Below, piece after piece: positions 45,831 to 56,976 of a stretch of DNA of 64,000 nucleotides. The notes beneath the pieces are model-generated. The model had not been told where the DNA came from and searched no databases. It was given only the letters and a program-made list of their open reading frames with translations. The position numbers and the translations under genes were made by a program. The stretch is from Aphis gossypii (lineage: Eukaryota; Arthropoda; Insecta; Hemiptera; Aphididae): NCBI RefSeq assembly GCF_020184175.1, contig NW_026083136.1, positions 1-64,000 of the forward strand, read 5' to 3'. Every line of letters begins with the position of its first letter. Positions within the stretch are counted from its first letter, which is position 1.

Positions 45831-46534
45831 ACTAGTGAGGCTTTATTTTTATAATATTTAATTCTATCTGTAAATTCGCGGCACCATACGGTGACTCGAA
45901 CGCGTCTAAAATTATTTATATATGTTGCATATCTGCTACAACAACTAAAACGTATTATACCAAGAACAAGTGTCAATATCGGCATATAACTTGTCATTTA
46001 TATTACCATAAGCATACCTATGTTTATATATTACCGTGTCGATGTTACCTTATAGCCTCTTAACCGCCATAAATCAGCTGTTTAGTAGTGTGCATCGTAA
46101 TATCAGAAAACTGCTGATAGGCATGTTTTTATCACATTAATTTTGTTTGAAATATCATAATAAACTAGTTGAAAAAAATATTATTGGATTTATTGTTGTC
46201 TTCTTAACATTTAAAATAGTTATTTTTAATCAATTACAATGGTTAGCAATGAAAAACCCAGTCAATTGGATAAGTTGCATATCTGCTACATATGCGTACA
46301 AGGTATAGTAATTATCATTCGTTATTTATTTATTTTCTCTACATATTTGATAACTTTTTCTTTACTTATTGATCAATATTACAAGTTTCAACGTTTCCAT
46401 CACAAGTTTTCTTGGTAAGTTTCGAAAAATTATTATTTAATTTGTTTTTTTACTGTTTAATTGAAAGTCCTGTTTCAAATTAATAAAATAGGATATTTGT
46501 ATCATTCATTATTGATCTACAAGAATTTTGTACT

Positions 46535-47466
46535 ATGGCTTCAAAAAATATATTGCAAGATAATGAAATTGAAGATCTACTTTTTTTAACACCTCCTGAA
46601 GGATCTGAGGATGAATTAGAGGATTTCAATATAGATGAACTGGTTTGTGAAAATTATGATACTGATACATATGATCATAATGATGATAATGTTGATATTA
46701 TTGACCTTCCTGATTTAGATCAAAATATTTTTATTCCAAATAATGCTATTGAATTAGCAGATCCGATACTTATTGTTGTACCCAATTCTGAATCTTTAAA
46801 TTTAAGGCAGCCTTTGGTAAATAGTACTAAAACTAGTGAAGTGTCAGTCGTGCACACTCCAACTGTTGATAAAATAAATACTACTAAACGAACCAAATTT
46901 CGTGAAATTAAATCTGTTGTTTGGAAAAAGCGACCATTTCAGATTTCTCCTGATGAAATTAAATTTAAAGGTGACACTTCTCTCCCACAAGACCCTTTTT
47001 TGGATTTAGAATCCCCTTTAGATTTTTTTAACTATTTTTTTTCTTCTGATCTCTTACAACATATATGTGAAGAATCGTTGAGGTATAGTTTACAAAAAAA
47101 TGTGAATAAACCATTTGAAATAACAGAAACTGATTTAAAACGATATTTGGGAATATGTATTATGACTTCCATATGTATAGTTCCTGATATTAGGCAATAT
47201 TGGTCTGAGAATTTAGAAAATAATGTAATAAAAAACACTATGACAGTAAATAAATTTGAAAAAATTAGACAGTTCCTACATTTTTGTAATAATGATATTT
47301 ATATCCCTAGAGGACAACCAGGGCATGATAGATTGTTTAGAATTAGAACTGTTTTAGAAACTCTTAAAAAAAGATTTCAAACTGTACCTTTAGAGGAGTC
47401 ACCATCTGTTGATTAGCAACGATGTGCTACTAAAGGAAGACATTACATGAAGCAGTATATGCCTAT
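46535..47466 (+). pseudogene. piggyBac-type transposase, N-terminal part
   Basis: An acidic N-terminus (MASKNILQDNEIEDLLFLTP) is followed by piggyBac core sequence: DPFLDLESPLDFFNYFFSSD, YLGICIMTSI, MTVNKFEKIRQFLHF, PGHDRLFRIRTVL and the ESPSVD region holding the first catalytic Asp. A TAG directly after ESPSVD (47413-47415) stands for the expected Glu codon. The frame is cut at 47466 by a long-TIR transposon and resumes at 51349. A TTAA at 46060-46063 followed by CCGCCATAAATC could be the 5' end. Family role: excision and insertion at TTAA. Confidence 0.88.
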
Positions 47467-50400
47467 TACGGTGGTCATTATATTTTAAAGGTGATAAAAA
47501 AAAATTTGATATTTCTTTTTGAGCACCCCCCAATTTTGTTCATCACTACCTATAAGAAAATAATTTAGGTCAGATTTGGTGATGATAATTCACCCCCTTC
47601 ACGTGTCGCAAAAGGGTTGAAAATGACTAATGAGGGTAGATTTTCTGTTTTTCGAGATTGTATCAAAAACTATCGAATCCACAGAAAAACTTATAGAATC
47701 TTTATTGTAGAACTGTATATTACCTACAAAAAATGTCATAAAAAAATTTCTTGAAAGTCATTAATTTTCCGAGAATTTGTCAAATAACCCGATTTTATAT
47801 TAATTTGGAAAATTTGATTTTTCTATGGTTATTCTAATATATTTGACGTATGGTTGAAATTACGACAAAGTCTTTCATATAAAAAATGATAAAAATACAA
47901 TTTTCTAAAAATAAAGTAAACAACTTTTTTTTTACAGTAAGGATTAATGAAATATTTTATTAAACAACTATGCTCTAACACCACGAAGAACCAAATACAA
48001 CACAGTTACTTATTATTTTATTTTATTGATAAGAAAAAGATTACTTCATAATAAAGTTTTAGAAATCAAACAAATTATTTTGTACCTAAATATTAAATGT
48101 ATAATAAATTTCTTAATACTATTTTTAAGTTGAGATAAGACAGCACGTAATATTCTTTCGATTATACATATTACTATTGACTGTTGAGTATTAGATTAGA
48201 TTATATTGTGTAATGTGGTTTATTGTCGTATAATTGAAACCATCGTGTCACATTAGTGACAGTTCATTCGATTTTCTGTTCGTGTCTATAGTAAAATCAT
48301 GCCTCGTCAAAAAATATTTATTGTTGGTGTTATGAAAAACCAAATACTTGGTAGTAAATTACCATCTAAAAAAGATGTTTTAAGTGTTTTATTTTTTAAT
48401 ATGCGAATGGTAAAATTAACACTTCAAGATAGTATTTCCTTAGTTATTGATGAGTGCTTAATTTTCTGGAAAAAAGCCCGATTACCAACATGAGATCGAA
48501 GTCATTGGTTAAAACAATTGAAAAAACTATATGAAAACTTACGAAACCTCGAAAAATGTAAAAATAGAAATAGTGATTTATTTAGGCAAAGAGAGCATAC
48601 TTTCGAAGACAGCTTAAATGATTTATTTGATATTTCGCATGCATCTGCGTTAAATTTAATAAAAATAAATGAAGATAAAGAATTTTTGATTTTACAACGA
48701 CAAAAAGGCCGCCCTGGGTGTATGCTTGGTACAGACGTAAAATTAGCTGGAATTGAAAAACGAAAACATAATCGTGAAAAAAATACACCGAAGTACAAGA
48801 AAAGCCGTGTTCATCGAAATCAGAAGAAGGTATGTTAAATTATATTTATTTAATATAGTTATATTATATTTATTGTTGTACTTTTTATTTCAGTTGAATT
48901 TAATTCTACATCTAGTTCGGAAGAAGAATCAATAGTAGAGACTGAAAGTTCTAATTCTCCGACTCCGTGTACATTGCAAATGAAAAGGGCACGATTAGAA
49001 CTATTAACACCTCGACTTTCTGCTGTACTTGATAAATGTAAGATCAGTGATAGAGATGCTGTACATTTATTAACAGCCTGCGTGGAAGCAACTTCACTAA
49101 ATCCATTAGATTTTGTCATAAATGGAACTTCATTTCGGCTATCTCGTCATTGTTTTCGTGAGTTAAATGCTTCTAGAATAAAATTAAATTTTTTCGATTT
49201 AAATTTGAAATTTATAACTATACATTGGGATTCAAAAATTCTCCTCGATATAACTGGTAAAACAAAAATTGATAGACTTCCTATCATTGCAACAGCTCCA
49301 AATACTGAACAACTTCTTGGTGTTCCCGAACTTTCTGCTGGAACCGATTATGAAGTTTCGTCTGCTGTGTACGATACTCTTGAAGACTGGTCACTTCTTC
49401 ATAAAGTACAAGCATTTGTATTTGATACAACGGCATCTAATACTGGGCGTTTAAATGGTGCCTGTGTTCTTTTAGAACATAAAGTTGGACGTGATATTTT
49501 ATACTTGGCTTGTAGACATCATGTTTTTGAAATTATTCTCCAAAGTGTATTCGTTGGATCTAAGTTTGCTCCATCATCAGGCCCTGATATCCCATTATTT
49601 AAAAGATTTAAAAATCAATGGGAAGCAATTGATTTAACACAGTTTTCAATTTGGTCAACGGATGTTAAGACCAGTATTGTTCTTAATGACGTAAGACAAC
49701 AAATATTAATATTTGCTTTTGAAAAACTTAGAGACGATTTTTCTCGGGACGATTATAAGGAATTCCTCGAATTAGTAGTCATATTTTTAGGAGATGTTCC
49801 TCCGGGTGGTATCAAATTTCGTCAGCCAGGGCCCTATCATTTGGCCAGATGGATGGCAAAAGGTATATATTGCCTAAAAATTATATTATTTCAGAAACAA
49901 TTCAAATTAAGTGTAGGAGAAAAAAAGCCTTACAAAAAATTTGCTGTTTTATTGTAAAATGTTATACAGAATCTTGGTTAACTGCTCCAGATGCAGTGCA
50001 AGCACCACTCAATGATTTAATATTTATAAAAAAAACTCCATTCTTATAAAAATGACGATAAAACTATTGCAGAAATATCTTTGAATAATTTTTTAAACCA
50101 TTTATGGTATCTTAATGAAGAGTGCGCAGCTTTCATTTCATTTGATGACAGAATTGATGTAACACAAAAACGTAACATGGTTAAAAAAATATTGGAAGAA
50201 GACAAAAAAGAAGAAAAAGAAGTACAAAAGAAATTTTACCTTAAATCGGAAGAGGTTTCTAATTTTGTAAATAATGAACTCCCAACATCATTACTTTCGG
50301 CTAAATCGATGATGATGTTTAAGAGATTTGGTTTATCTACTAACTTCTTAAAAAATGATCCATCTGAATGGAATACACAAAATGAATACATCCAAGGTCT

Positions 50401-51348
50401 ACAAACAATTAGGTCACTTAAGGTTGTAAATGATACAGCCGAACGTGGAGTGAAACTGATGGAAGAATTTAATGATAAAATTACAAAAGATAAAGATCAA
50501 AAACAATTTTTATTGAAAGTTAGTAGTTTAAATAAGTAATAAGTATAGAATAAAATTTTAAATGATTTCAGACTGTGCAAGATTATCGTCATAAATATCC
50601 AGGGCATGGCAGAGAACAATTGAAAATGCCATATATCTAATAATTCAATAATTAACTTAATCTCAAGTAGTACTAGTAGTACTTAACTTAATAATAGTTT
50701 TATTATTATATAATAAATATTTAGGTACAAAATAATTTGTTTGATTTCTAAAACTTTATTATGAAGTAATCTTTTTCTTATCAATAAAATAAAATAATAA
50801 GTAACTGTGTTGTATTTGGTTCTTCGTGGTGTTAGAGCATAGTTGTTTAATAAAATATTTCATTAATCCTTACTGTAAAAAAAAAGTTATTGGTCTAATG
50901 CAGATTTTACTTATGACTTTATTTTTAGAAAATTGTATTTTTATCATTTTTTATATGAAAGACTTTGTCGTAATTTCAACCATACGTCAAATATATTAGA
51001 ATAACCATAGAAAAATCAAATTTTCCAAATAAATATAAAATCGGGTTATTTGACAAATTCTCGGAAAATTAATGACTTTCAAGAAATTTTGTTATGACAT
51101 TTTTTGTAGGTAATATAAAGTTCTACAATTAAGATTCTATAAGTTTTTCTGTGGATTCGATAGTTTTTGATACAAGCTCGAAAAACAGAAAATCTACCCT
51201 CATTAGTCATTTTTCAACCCTTTTGCGGCACGTGAAGGGGGTGAATTATCATCACCAAATTTGACCTAAATTATTTTCTTATAGTAATGAACAAAATTAG
51301 GGGGTGCTCAATAAAAAATTTGAAAGTTTAAAAATAAGGACCACCCTA
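47467..51348 (+). mobile_element. 3.9-kb DNA transposon with ~640-bp TIRs, superfamily not assigned
   Basis: 8-bp TSD ATGCCTAT at 47459-47466 and 51349-51356. Ends TACGGTGGTC and, inverted, TAGGGTGGTC. The inverted repeats extend about 640 bases: left 47467 to ~48106, right ~50705 to 51348, with small indels. Between them lies one plus-strand transposase gene. Superfamily is not clear: 8-bp TSDs occur in hAT and P elements, and TAGGG ends in some hATs, but the protein lacks the hAT dimerisation motif I would expect and lacks a THAP finger. Confidence 0.9.
48299..50640 (+). pseudogene. Transposase-like protein of the long-TIR element, unassigned RNase H-like
   Basis: Exon 1 (48299-48834) begins MPRQKIFIVGVMKNQILGSK and is basic at its end; a TGA at 48491-48493 interrupts it. 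A GTATGT...TTTCAG intron (48835-48893) leads to exon 2 with an acidic linker and a core ORF (48974-49957): D86 in TIHWDSKILLDITG, D151 in VFDTTASNTG, CRHH (180-183), LARWMAKGIYCL. A frameshift in an A-run near 49925 and another near 50045 precede the tail (50081-50539) with NDTAERGVKLMEEF (E121) and HKYPGHGREQL. I propose D, D, CRHH and E as an RNase H-like set; this is inference, as I do not recognise the family. Intact copies elsewhere would be informative. Confidence 0.65.
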
Positions 51349-51566
51349 ATGCCTATGAAACCTCATAAATGAGGCTATAAACTGTTAATTTTAGCAGGTG
51401 TTTCAGGTTTTGCCTATAACATTGAAATATATAGTGGCCAAGAAAATGACCCTCAATATCGCCTTACAAATGAACCTGATTTAGGTGCAAGTGCTAATAT
51501 AGTAGTGAGACTTTGTAGAATTATACCTACTTAAAAAAATTATGTAGTATATTTTGACAATTTATT
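51349..51566 (+). pseudogene. piggyBac-type transposase, continuation
   Basis: Resumes after the TSD: LLILAGVSGFAYNIEIYSGQ, then LGASANIVVRLCRIIP and VVYFDNLF. A TGA (51372-51374) stands where Trp is usual and a TAA at 51532-51534 interrupts again. The coding region ends at about 51566, where the LINE tail begins. The remaining C-terminus was not found beyond the LINE. Confidence 0.85.
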
Positions 51567-51751
51567 TATTTATTTATTTAAGAAAATTTTAACGGGCTAA
51601 AGCCCAATATATAAAAACAAAAAAAAAAAAACAAAAATCGTGTTTGTTTACAAAGTAAGTAGCGTAAGTTGTCATCTTATAGTAAGACAATGTAAATTGG
51701 TTGATATAGAAATCTAAGTTAATATACATAATACAATATACAACAAAAAAA

Positions 51752-54479
51752 TCAAATAATATTTACATTATTGTTAAGATATATATTAAAAAAGGCGATA
51801 TTATTACAAAGGAACAAATCTACATTATATTTGTTCACAGAGCCCATTAATCTCATAATGGGGGCATTTTTAGCATAGTTTGTACGATGGAATGGCATAT
51901 AAAATGTATTTGAATTCCTGGTATGAGAAGCAGGAACCAAAAAGTTAAATTTAACTAGTAGCTCTGAGCAATTTATGATACCATTCAATAATTTAAAAGT
52001 GAAATTAAGATCGAGTCTAATTCTCCTAAATTCTAAAGATTCAAAATTGGTTAATAAATGTAATGGTAAGTAGGATGTGTGTCGTTGGCGTTGGACACCG
52101 CATTTAAAAGCAAGAAACCTCAAGAAAAGATTTTGAATCGCTTCAATAGCTTCGGTCGGACCAGACATGTAAGGAGACCAAACGACAGAATTATAGTCGA
52201 GCACCGAGCGAACAAATGAGCAGTATAGAGATTTTAGAGCTATTGGATTATTGAAATCAAAGCAAGTTCTACTTATGAAGCCTAACATTGAGGATGATTT
52301 GTTTATGATATATGCATAGTGATCATTAAACGATAACGAAGAGTAAAAAAAAATACCAAGGTCTTTAATATTAGAAACTGTAGCTAATTCAATGTCGTTT
52401 AAATAATATTTATAATTTTGATTTATGCGCTTTTTTAAATATGTCATAATTTTACATTTATCGACATTGAAATATAGTTTATTAAGAGAACACCAAATAT
52501 TAAGTGTATATTAAAGTCAAACTGGAGCATGTTTGCATCTTCATGGGATTTAATTATTCGGAATATTTTTAGGTCATCAGAAAAAATAGTAAGCGGGAAT
52601 TTGTAACTTTTATATCATTTACATATATTTTAAATAAGAGAGGAGCTAGGTGAAAACCTTGTGGCATGGTATACAGGTGACTCATAATTTTTTAATTTAA
52701 CATATTGTTTTCTACCAGAAATAAAAGAAACTAACCAAGAATAAAAAGGATTTCGAAAACCTAAATTATGTAATTTGACCGCCAGAATGCCATGGTCTAT
52801 TTTATCAAATGCCTTAGGGAAATCAGTGTAGATTACATCTACCTGGCAATTTGTATTAAATGCATCCAATACGTAATTTTGGAATACTAATAAATTTGTA
52901 GCAGTAGATCTGCCGGAAAAAAAACCATGCTGTTCATCAATAGTTATATTTTTAAATAAGGGAGTTAATATTTTAACAAGAATACTTTCAAATATTTTTG
53001 GAATTATTGATATAATGGATATGGGATGGTAGTTTGTTATTAGACAATTATCTCCACCTTTAAAGACTGGAGTAACATAACTCAATTTCCAGCGAGCGGG
53101 AAAAATACCAGATTTAAGTGACAAATTAAATAAATATAATAGTGGAACTGCTAGAACAAATTTATATTCTTTAAAAAATATATCAGAAATATTATCAGAA
53201 CCAGGATTAGTATTATTAATAAGATGATCTATTTCATACAAAATATAAGTTAAAGATAATGTTTATAAATTAAAGTCAATTAAGGACAAATCATTCATGA
53301 CAGGAGTATGAGACACGGTTATAGGTGGGTTAAAGATACTAGAAAAATATTGTGAAAAACAGTTTGAGATTTCGTCACCACCTGAGAATTTAGTGTTATC
53401 ATAAAACATGACAGATGGAGGGGATGTATTTGACCGATTTTTGTTAACAAACTTCCAGAAATATTTTGGATTATTTGAGACAGAATTTTGTGCTTTTTGT
53501 ATATAGTTTACATATTCTAATTTGTTTTTAATTTTACACGGAGCACGTAAATTAGAAAACGTAATGTAATTGCATCTATTTGGGAGCTGCTTATATATTT
53601 TATGAGCTATCTTTTTTGAGAATATTAAATTTTTTAAATAAGAGCTAAACCAAGCTGGGTAATTAGAAGATGATTTACAAATTTTTGGGCATGTGGAATT
53701 GATAATTTCATAGATATTGGAATAAAAAATATCAAGTGCTTTATTTATACATAGATTATTGAAAATACCATTCCAATCGACAGTAGCTTTAAGTGATCTA
53801 ACATAATTATAGTTGCAGTGCCTAAAATCGTAAATTTGTTCCTTATAATCTAAGTATTCAATTGACACGACAGGTAAACTTATATCTAAAGCTAGATGAT
53901 AGTTAAAATCTAGTGGTACAAGTGAGTTAAGCGCAGACGACACAATAATATTATATACATTAGAAAAAACGAGATCAAGTAAAGAACCTGTGAGATTATA
54001 AATTAAATTATATTGCATTAAATTGGAGCGAGATAAGCACGACAAAATGTTTGATTTAATAGAACTAATATTAAATATTTGAGGCTTAATTTTTTTATTG
54101 ATAAATTGCCAATTAATTCCGGGAAGATTATAATCACCTATTGCTAAAAATTTAGAATTAGAATTATTGCACAATACAGAATCAATAGAATCAACATGCA
54201 AATTATAAACATTTCAATTAGTGAATAAGACTTAAAACTAATTTTTACAAACAATTGTTCGATTTGGATATTTTGTTGATTAATCCGATGGCAGCTAAAC
54301 TGTTTATTGACTGCTATCAATACACCGCCACCTCGTATACCCGCACCATGTACATCACAACGATCGCATCGGAAGATTGTGTATTTGTTACAGAGACCAA
54401 GCTCAGCATTATTAATAGAAGTAGATAACCAGGTATCAGATAATATAATTATGTCGTAATCAAATAATGCAGCGTTCAT
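51752..54479 (-). pseudogene. LINE ORF2: endonuclease and reverse transcriptase, broken
   Basis: Apurinic-type endonuclease at 53900-54479 (IILSDTWLS, RGGGVLIAV, FLAIGDYNLPGINW), then a linker. RT at 52500-53241: YTDFPKAFDKIDH (box A), PQGFHLAPLLF (box B) and FFSDDLKIF (box C, FSDD), then the thumb and C-terminal region 51752-52447 (SVLDYNSVVWSPYMSG). Frameshifts near 54170, 53250, 52630 and 52450 break it. Family role: nicks target DNA and copies its RNA onto the nick. Confidence 0.88.
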
Positions 54480-54541
54480 ATGAATTATATTTAGTTTAGT
54501 GTTAATTCCTCGGACGTTTTGATAATATATAGATAATTGCT

Positions 54542-55315
54542 TTAGGGTTGAACGCTGCTTTGAAAGTTTTTTGAAATAGTAGGAATGTTGTTTAAGTATT
54601 TTATTATAAGATCATTTTCTCCACTATCTCGTCTTGTCTTTAGTTCGGAAAGAACCAATTTAAAGTAATTTTGTTGTAATACAGTTCGATCTGTTGAGAT
54701 ACGAACTGATGTAAATTTAGTGTCGTTAATTAGTTTACGTTTGACTTTTAAAATTTCAAACACCTAACCAGGGGTCGGCAATACAATTCGTAATGGACGA
54801 GGCTTGTTGGAAAGTTTGCCCAAACGATACACAGAAACTGGGCGAATAGTTAAGCCGATAGTGTTTGATACATCATTAATAAAAGAGGAAGTATCTTTAC
54901 ATTTATCGGCAGGTATAGTGGACGAAAATTCAGGAACATTGAATAAAACATATTAGGGGCCCTTGATTGCCGGTCCATAAATTCGGAAAGTAGTTTTTCT
55001 TGTGGAATATTATTAATTTGACCAAGTTCTAAATTTGATAGCTTGGTTTCTAATTGTTGAACCTTATCTTTAAGTGAATTATTTTTATAAATTACTTCAG
55101 TTAACTGTTGCGATAGATTATTGAATAATGTATCAAATTTTGTTTCAAGCGATTTGATAGAATCGCGGCAAGAATTGACTGACGTAATAATTTTATTTTG
55201 AGTGCTTTTCAATTCTGTAACCATATCCATAAGTTTATTAATTTTAGTGACTAAGTTACCATTTGCAGTAGACTAGTAGAGGCAGGTACAGGTTTCGGAG
55301 ACGACATTGTTACGT
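54542..55315 (-). pseudogene. LINE ORF1-like coiled-coil protein, broken
   Basis: Starts at about 55307, shifts frame near 55255, then a long coiled coil (ELKSTQNKIITSVNSCRDSI through LKDKVQQLETKLSNLE) at 54960-55230. A later segment at 54542-54763 has VSTDRT/LQQNYFKLVLSEL-type sequence. Family role: ORF1 proteins of this LINE group bind RNA and form particles. A zinc knuckle is not seen. Confidence 0.6.
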
Positions 55316-55339
55316 ATATAATTGGTTTACAGATAAGAG

Positions 55340-55905
55340 AGCGAAACAGACGATACTAACAACCATACGTCTCAACGATCATCGTAAAACAAATTATTAT
55401 ATTATGTAATTATTATACTTCTTTGGGTCTTTTGGTATATTTAAAAAATATTGGTGTTTTGTCATGAAAAATTTTTTAAAAATTTTTTCACGGCTATAGA
55501 TACTATGGTTGCACAACGATCACGGATATGACGGCTCTGAATGTTCTTATCAAAAATTTAAAGAAAGTCGCGTCATACTAGCGCCCTCTATTGCCTCATA
55601 TATTATACTACACCCGCGATTTTCAAAATCATATAAATATAATATTGCAGTAAATAATATAATATCCATGGTTATAAAAGGAAGCTGTATTACTCTGTTA
55701 ACTTAATTATATCCATGTTAAGTATTATGAAATAATTTATCATATTATTATTACCTCAATTTTATGGTTTTATGTAATTAATTATTTAATAATTATATTA
55801 TATTCTTCACAGAATTACTGACTATTGTGTTTAACTGATATTTCTAAGTATTCAATATTAATATTTTGTATTTATTTTTACTGTTAAATTATTTTATATA
55901 TTTAA
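55340..55905. other. AT-rich stretch between the LINE and the THAP gene, no gene seen
   Basis: Non-coding by eye. It should include the promoter/5' end of the P-element-like transposon, but no inverted terminal repeat could be matched. The missing piggyBac 3' end is not recognisable here either. Confidence 0.5.
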
Positions 55906-56976
55906 TAAAATGCCAAAAACTTGTTGTGTGAGTGAACCTCATCATATTTTAAAACCATCTTTTAGTGTACCAAAAGATGAATTAAAAAATTGTTATGGGA
56001 AGCATCATTAGGTATGAAATTGAAAAAAATCTATCGTGTTTGTGCTATACATTTTAATCAGTCTGATATTGTTAGTACATGGTCAAGTGGTGAAGGAGTA
56101 AATAAGTACACGGTATCAATTTATTTTATTATATTTTATTTATATTGAAATATTATTAACACAAGTTTAACTTTAAATAAAAAAAAAATTCAATGTACCT
56201 TTATATAAAATAACCTTGCAATATATTTACAATTGAGTTAAAAATAATACTGATTCCTTAGATATGTTTGAAAAAATCGCAACTAAAAAAAGACGCACTT
56301 CCGTTGAATATTAAAAACATTAATCTTATGATACACTCCAATATTGAAGTTTGTTAAATTATATACAATTAAATTATAAAAGGTTCTATATAATATATTT
56401 TTTAAATAAAACATTGTATAATATGATTAAACAGACCATGGAATTCAATCAAATATCAACTGCCCCAGAAAGTACTATTAGACACAGTGGCGGCGCGAGA
56501 GGGTTTTTGTGAGACAATTGTCTCACAGCTAAAAGGGGTGGTGGGTGGTGGGTGGGTCGTGGGTACTGGTTGTCTGGGTATAGTGAATAGTCAGTTCTGA
56601 AAAATATTGAGTGACACATCGTATCAAATAAATAAATATATAAGTAGTCATATTTATACAGAGTATAGACTATAGAATATAGACATAAACATAGTTTATA
56701 AATAAAACAAATGCTTATCTGACGTATTTTCCGCAGTTTACCCGAAACGGCCAATTACTTATTAGTATTAATAAATATGAATAGCGACTGTGTGTTGGTG
56801 ACTTGTGTTCACATTCTATCAGTAATACAGTATTTTGCTGTTATTAATGTTATTATTGCAGTCTCAACTCTCAAGCAGAAGCTTGGATTCATTTTTATAA
56901 TTATTATTTTATTTACGTATTACCTACGTTATTTTATTAACACATCTGTTAATGTTAATTCACTACTTATTGAAAA

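Larger units (their letters stand above)
51562..55325 (-). mobile_element. Jockey/CR1-type LINE, minus strand
   Basis: The 3' end has a (TAAA)n tail, read on the plus strand as TTTATTTATTTATTTA at 51564-51582. It encodes ORF2 (endonuclease and RT) and an ORF1-like coiled-coil protein. The 5' end is at about 55320, upstream of an ATG at 55307 (MSSPKPVPASTSLLQ). I could not find a TSD. It truncates the piggyBac element. Confidence 0.85.

Noticed and set aside
46060..46075. TTAA followed by CC as the certain piggyBac 5' terminus
   Set aside because: The 3' end of the element is lost under the LINE, so the inverted partner cannot be matched; mentioned only as a possibility.
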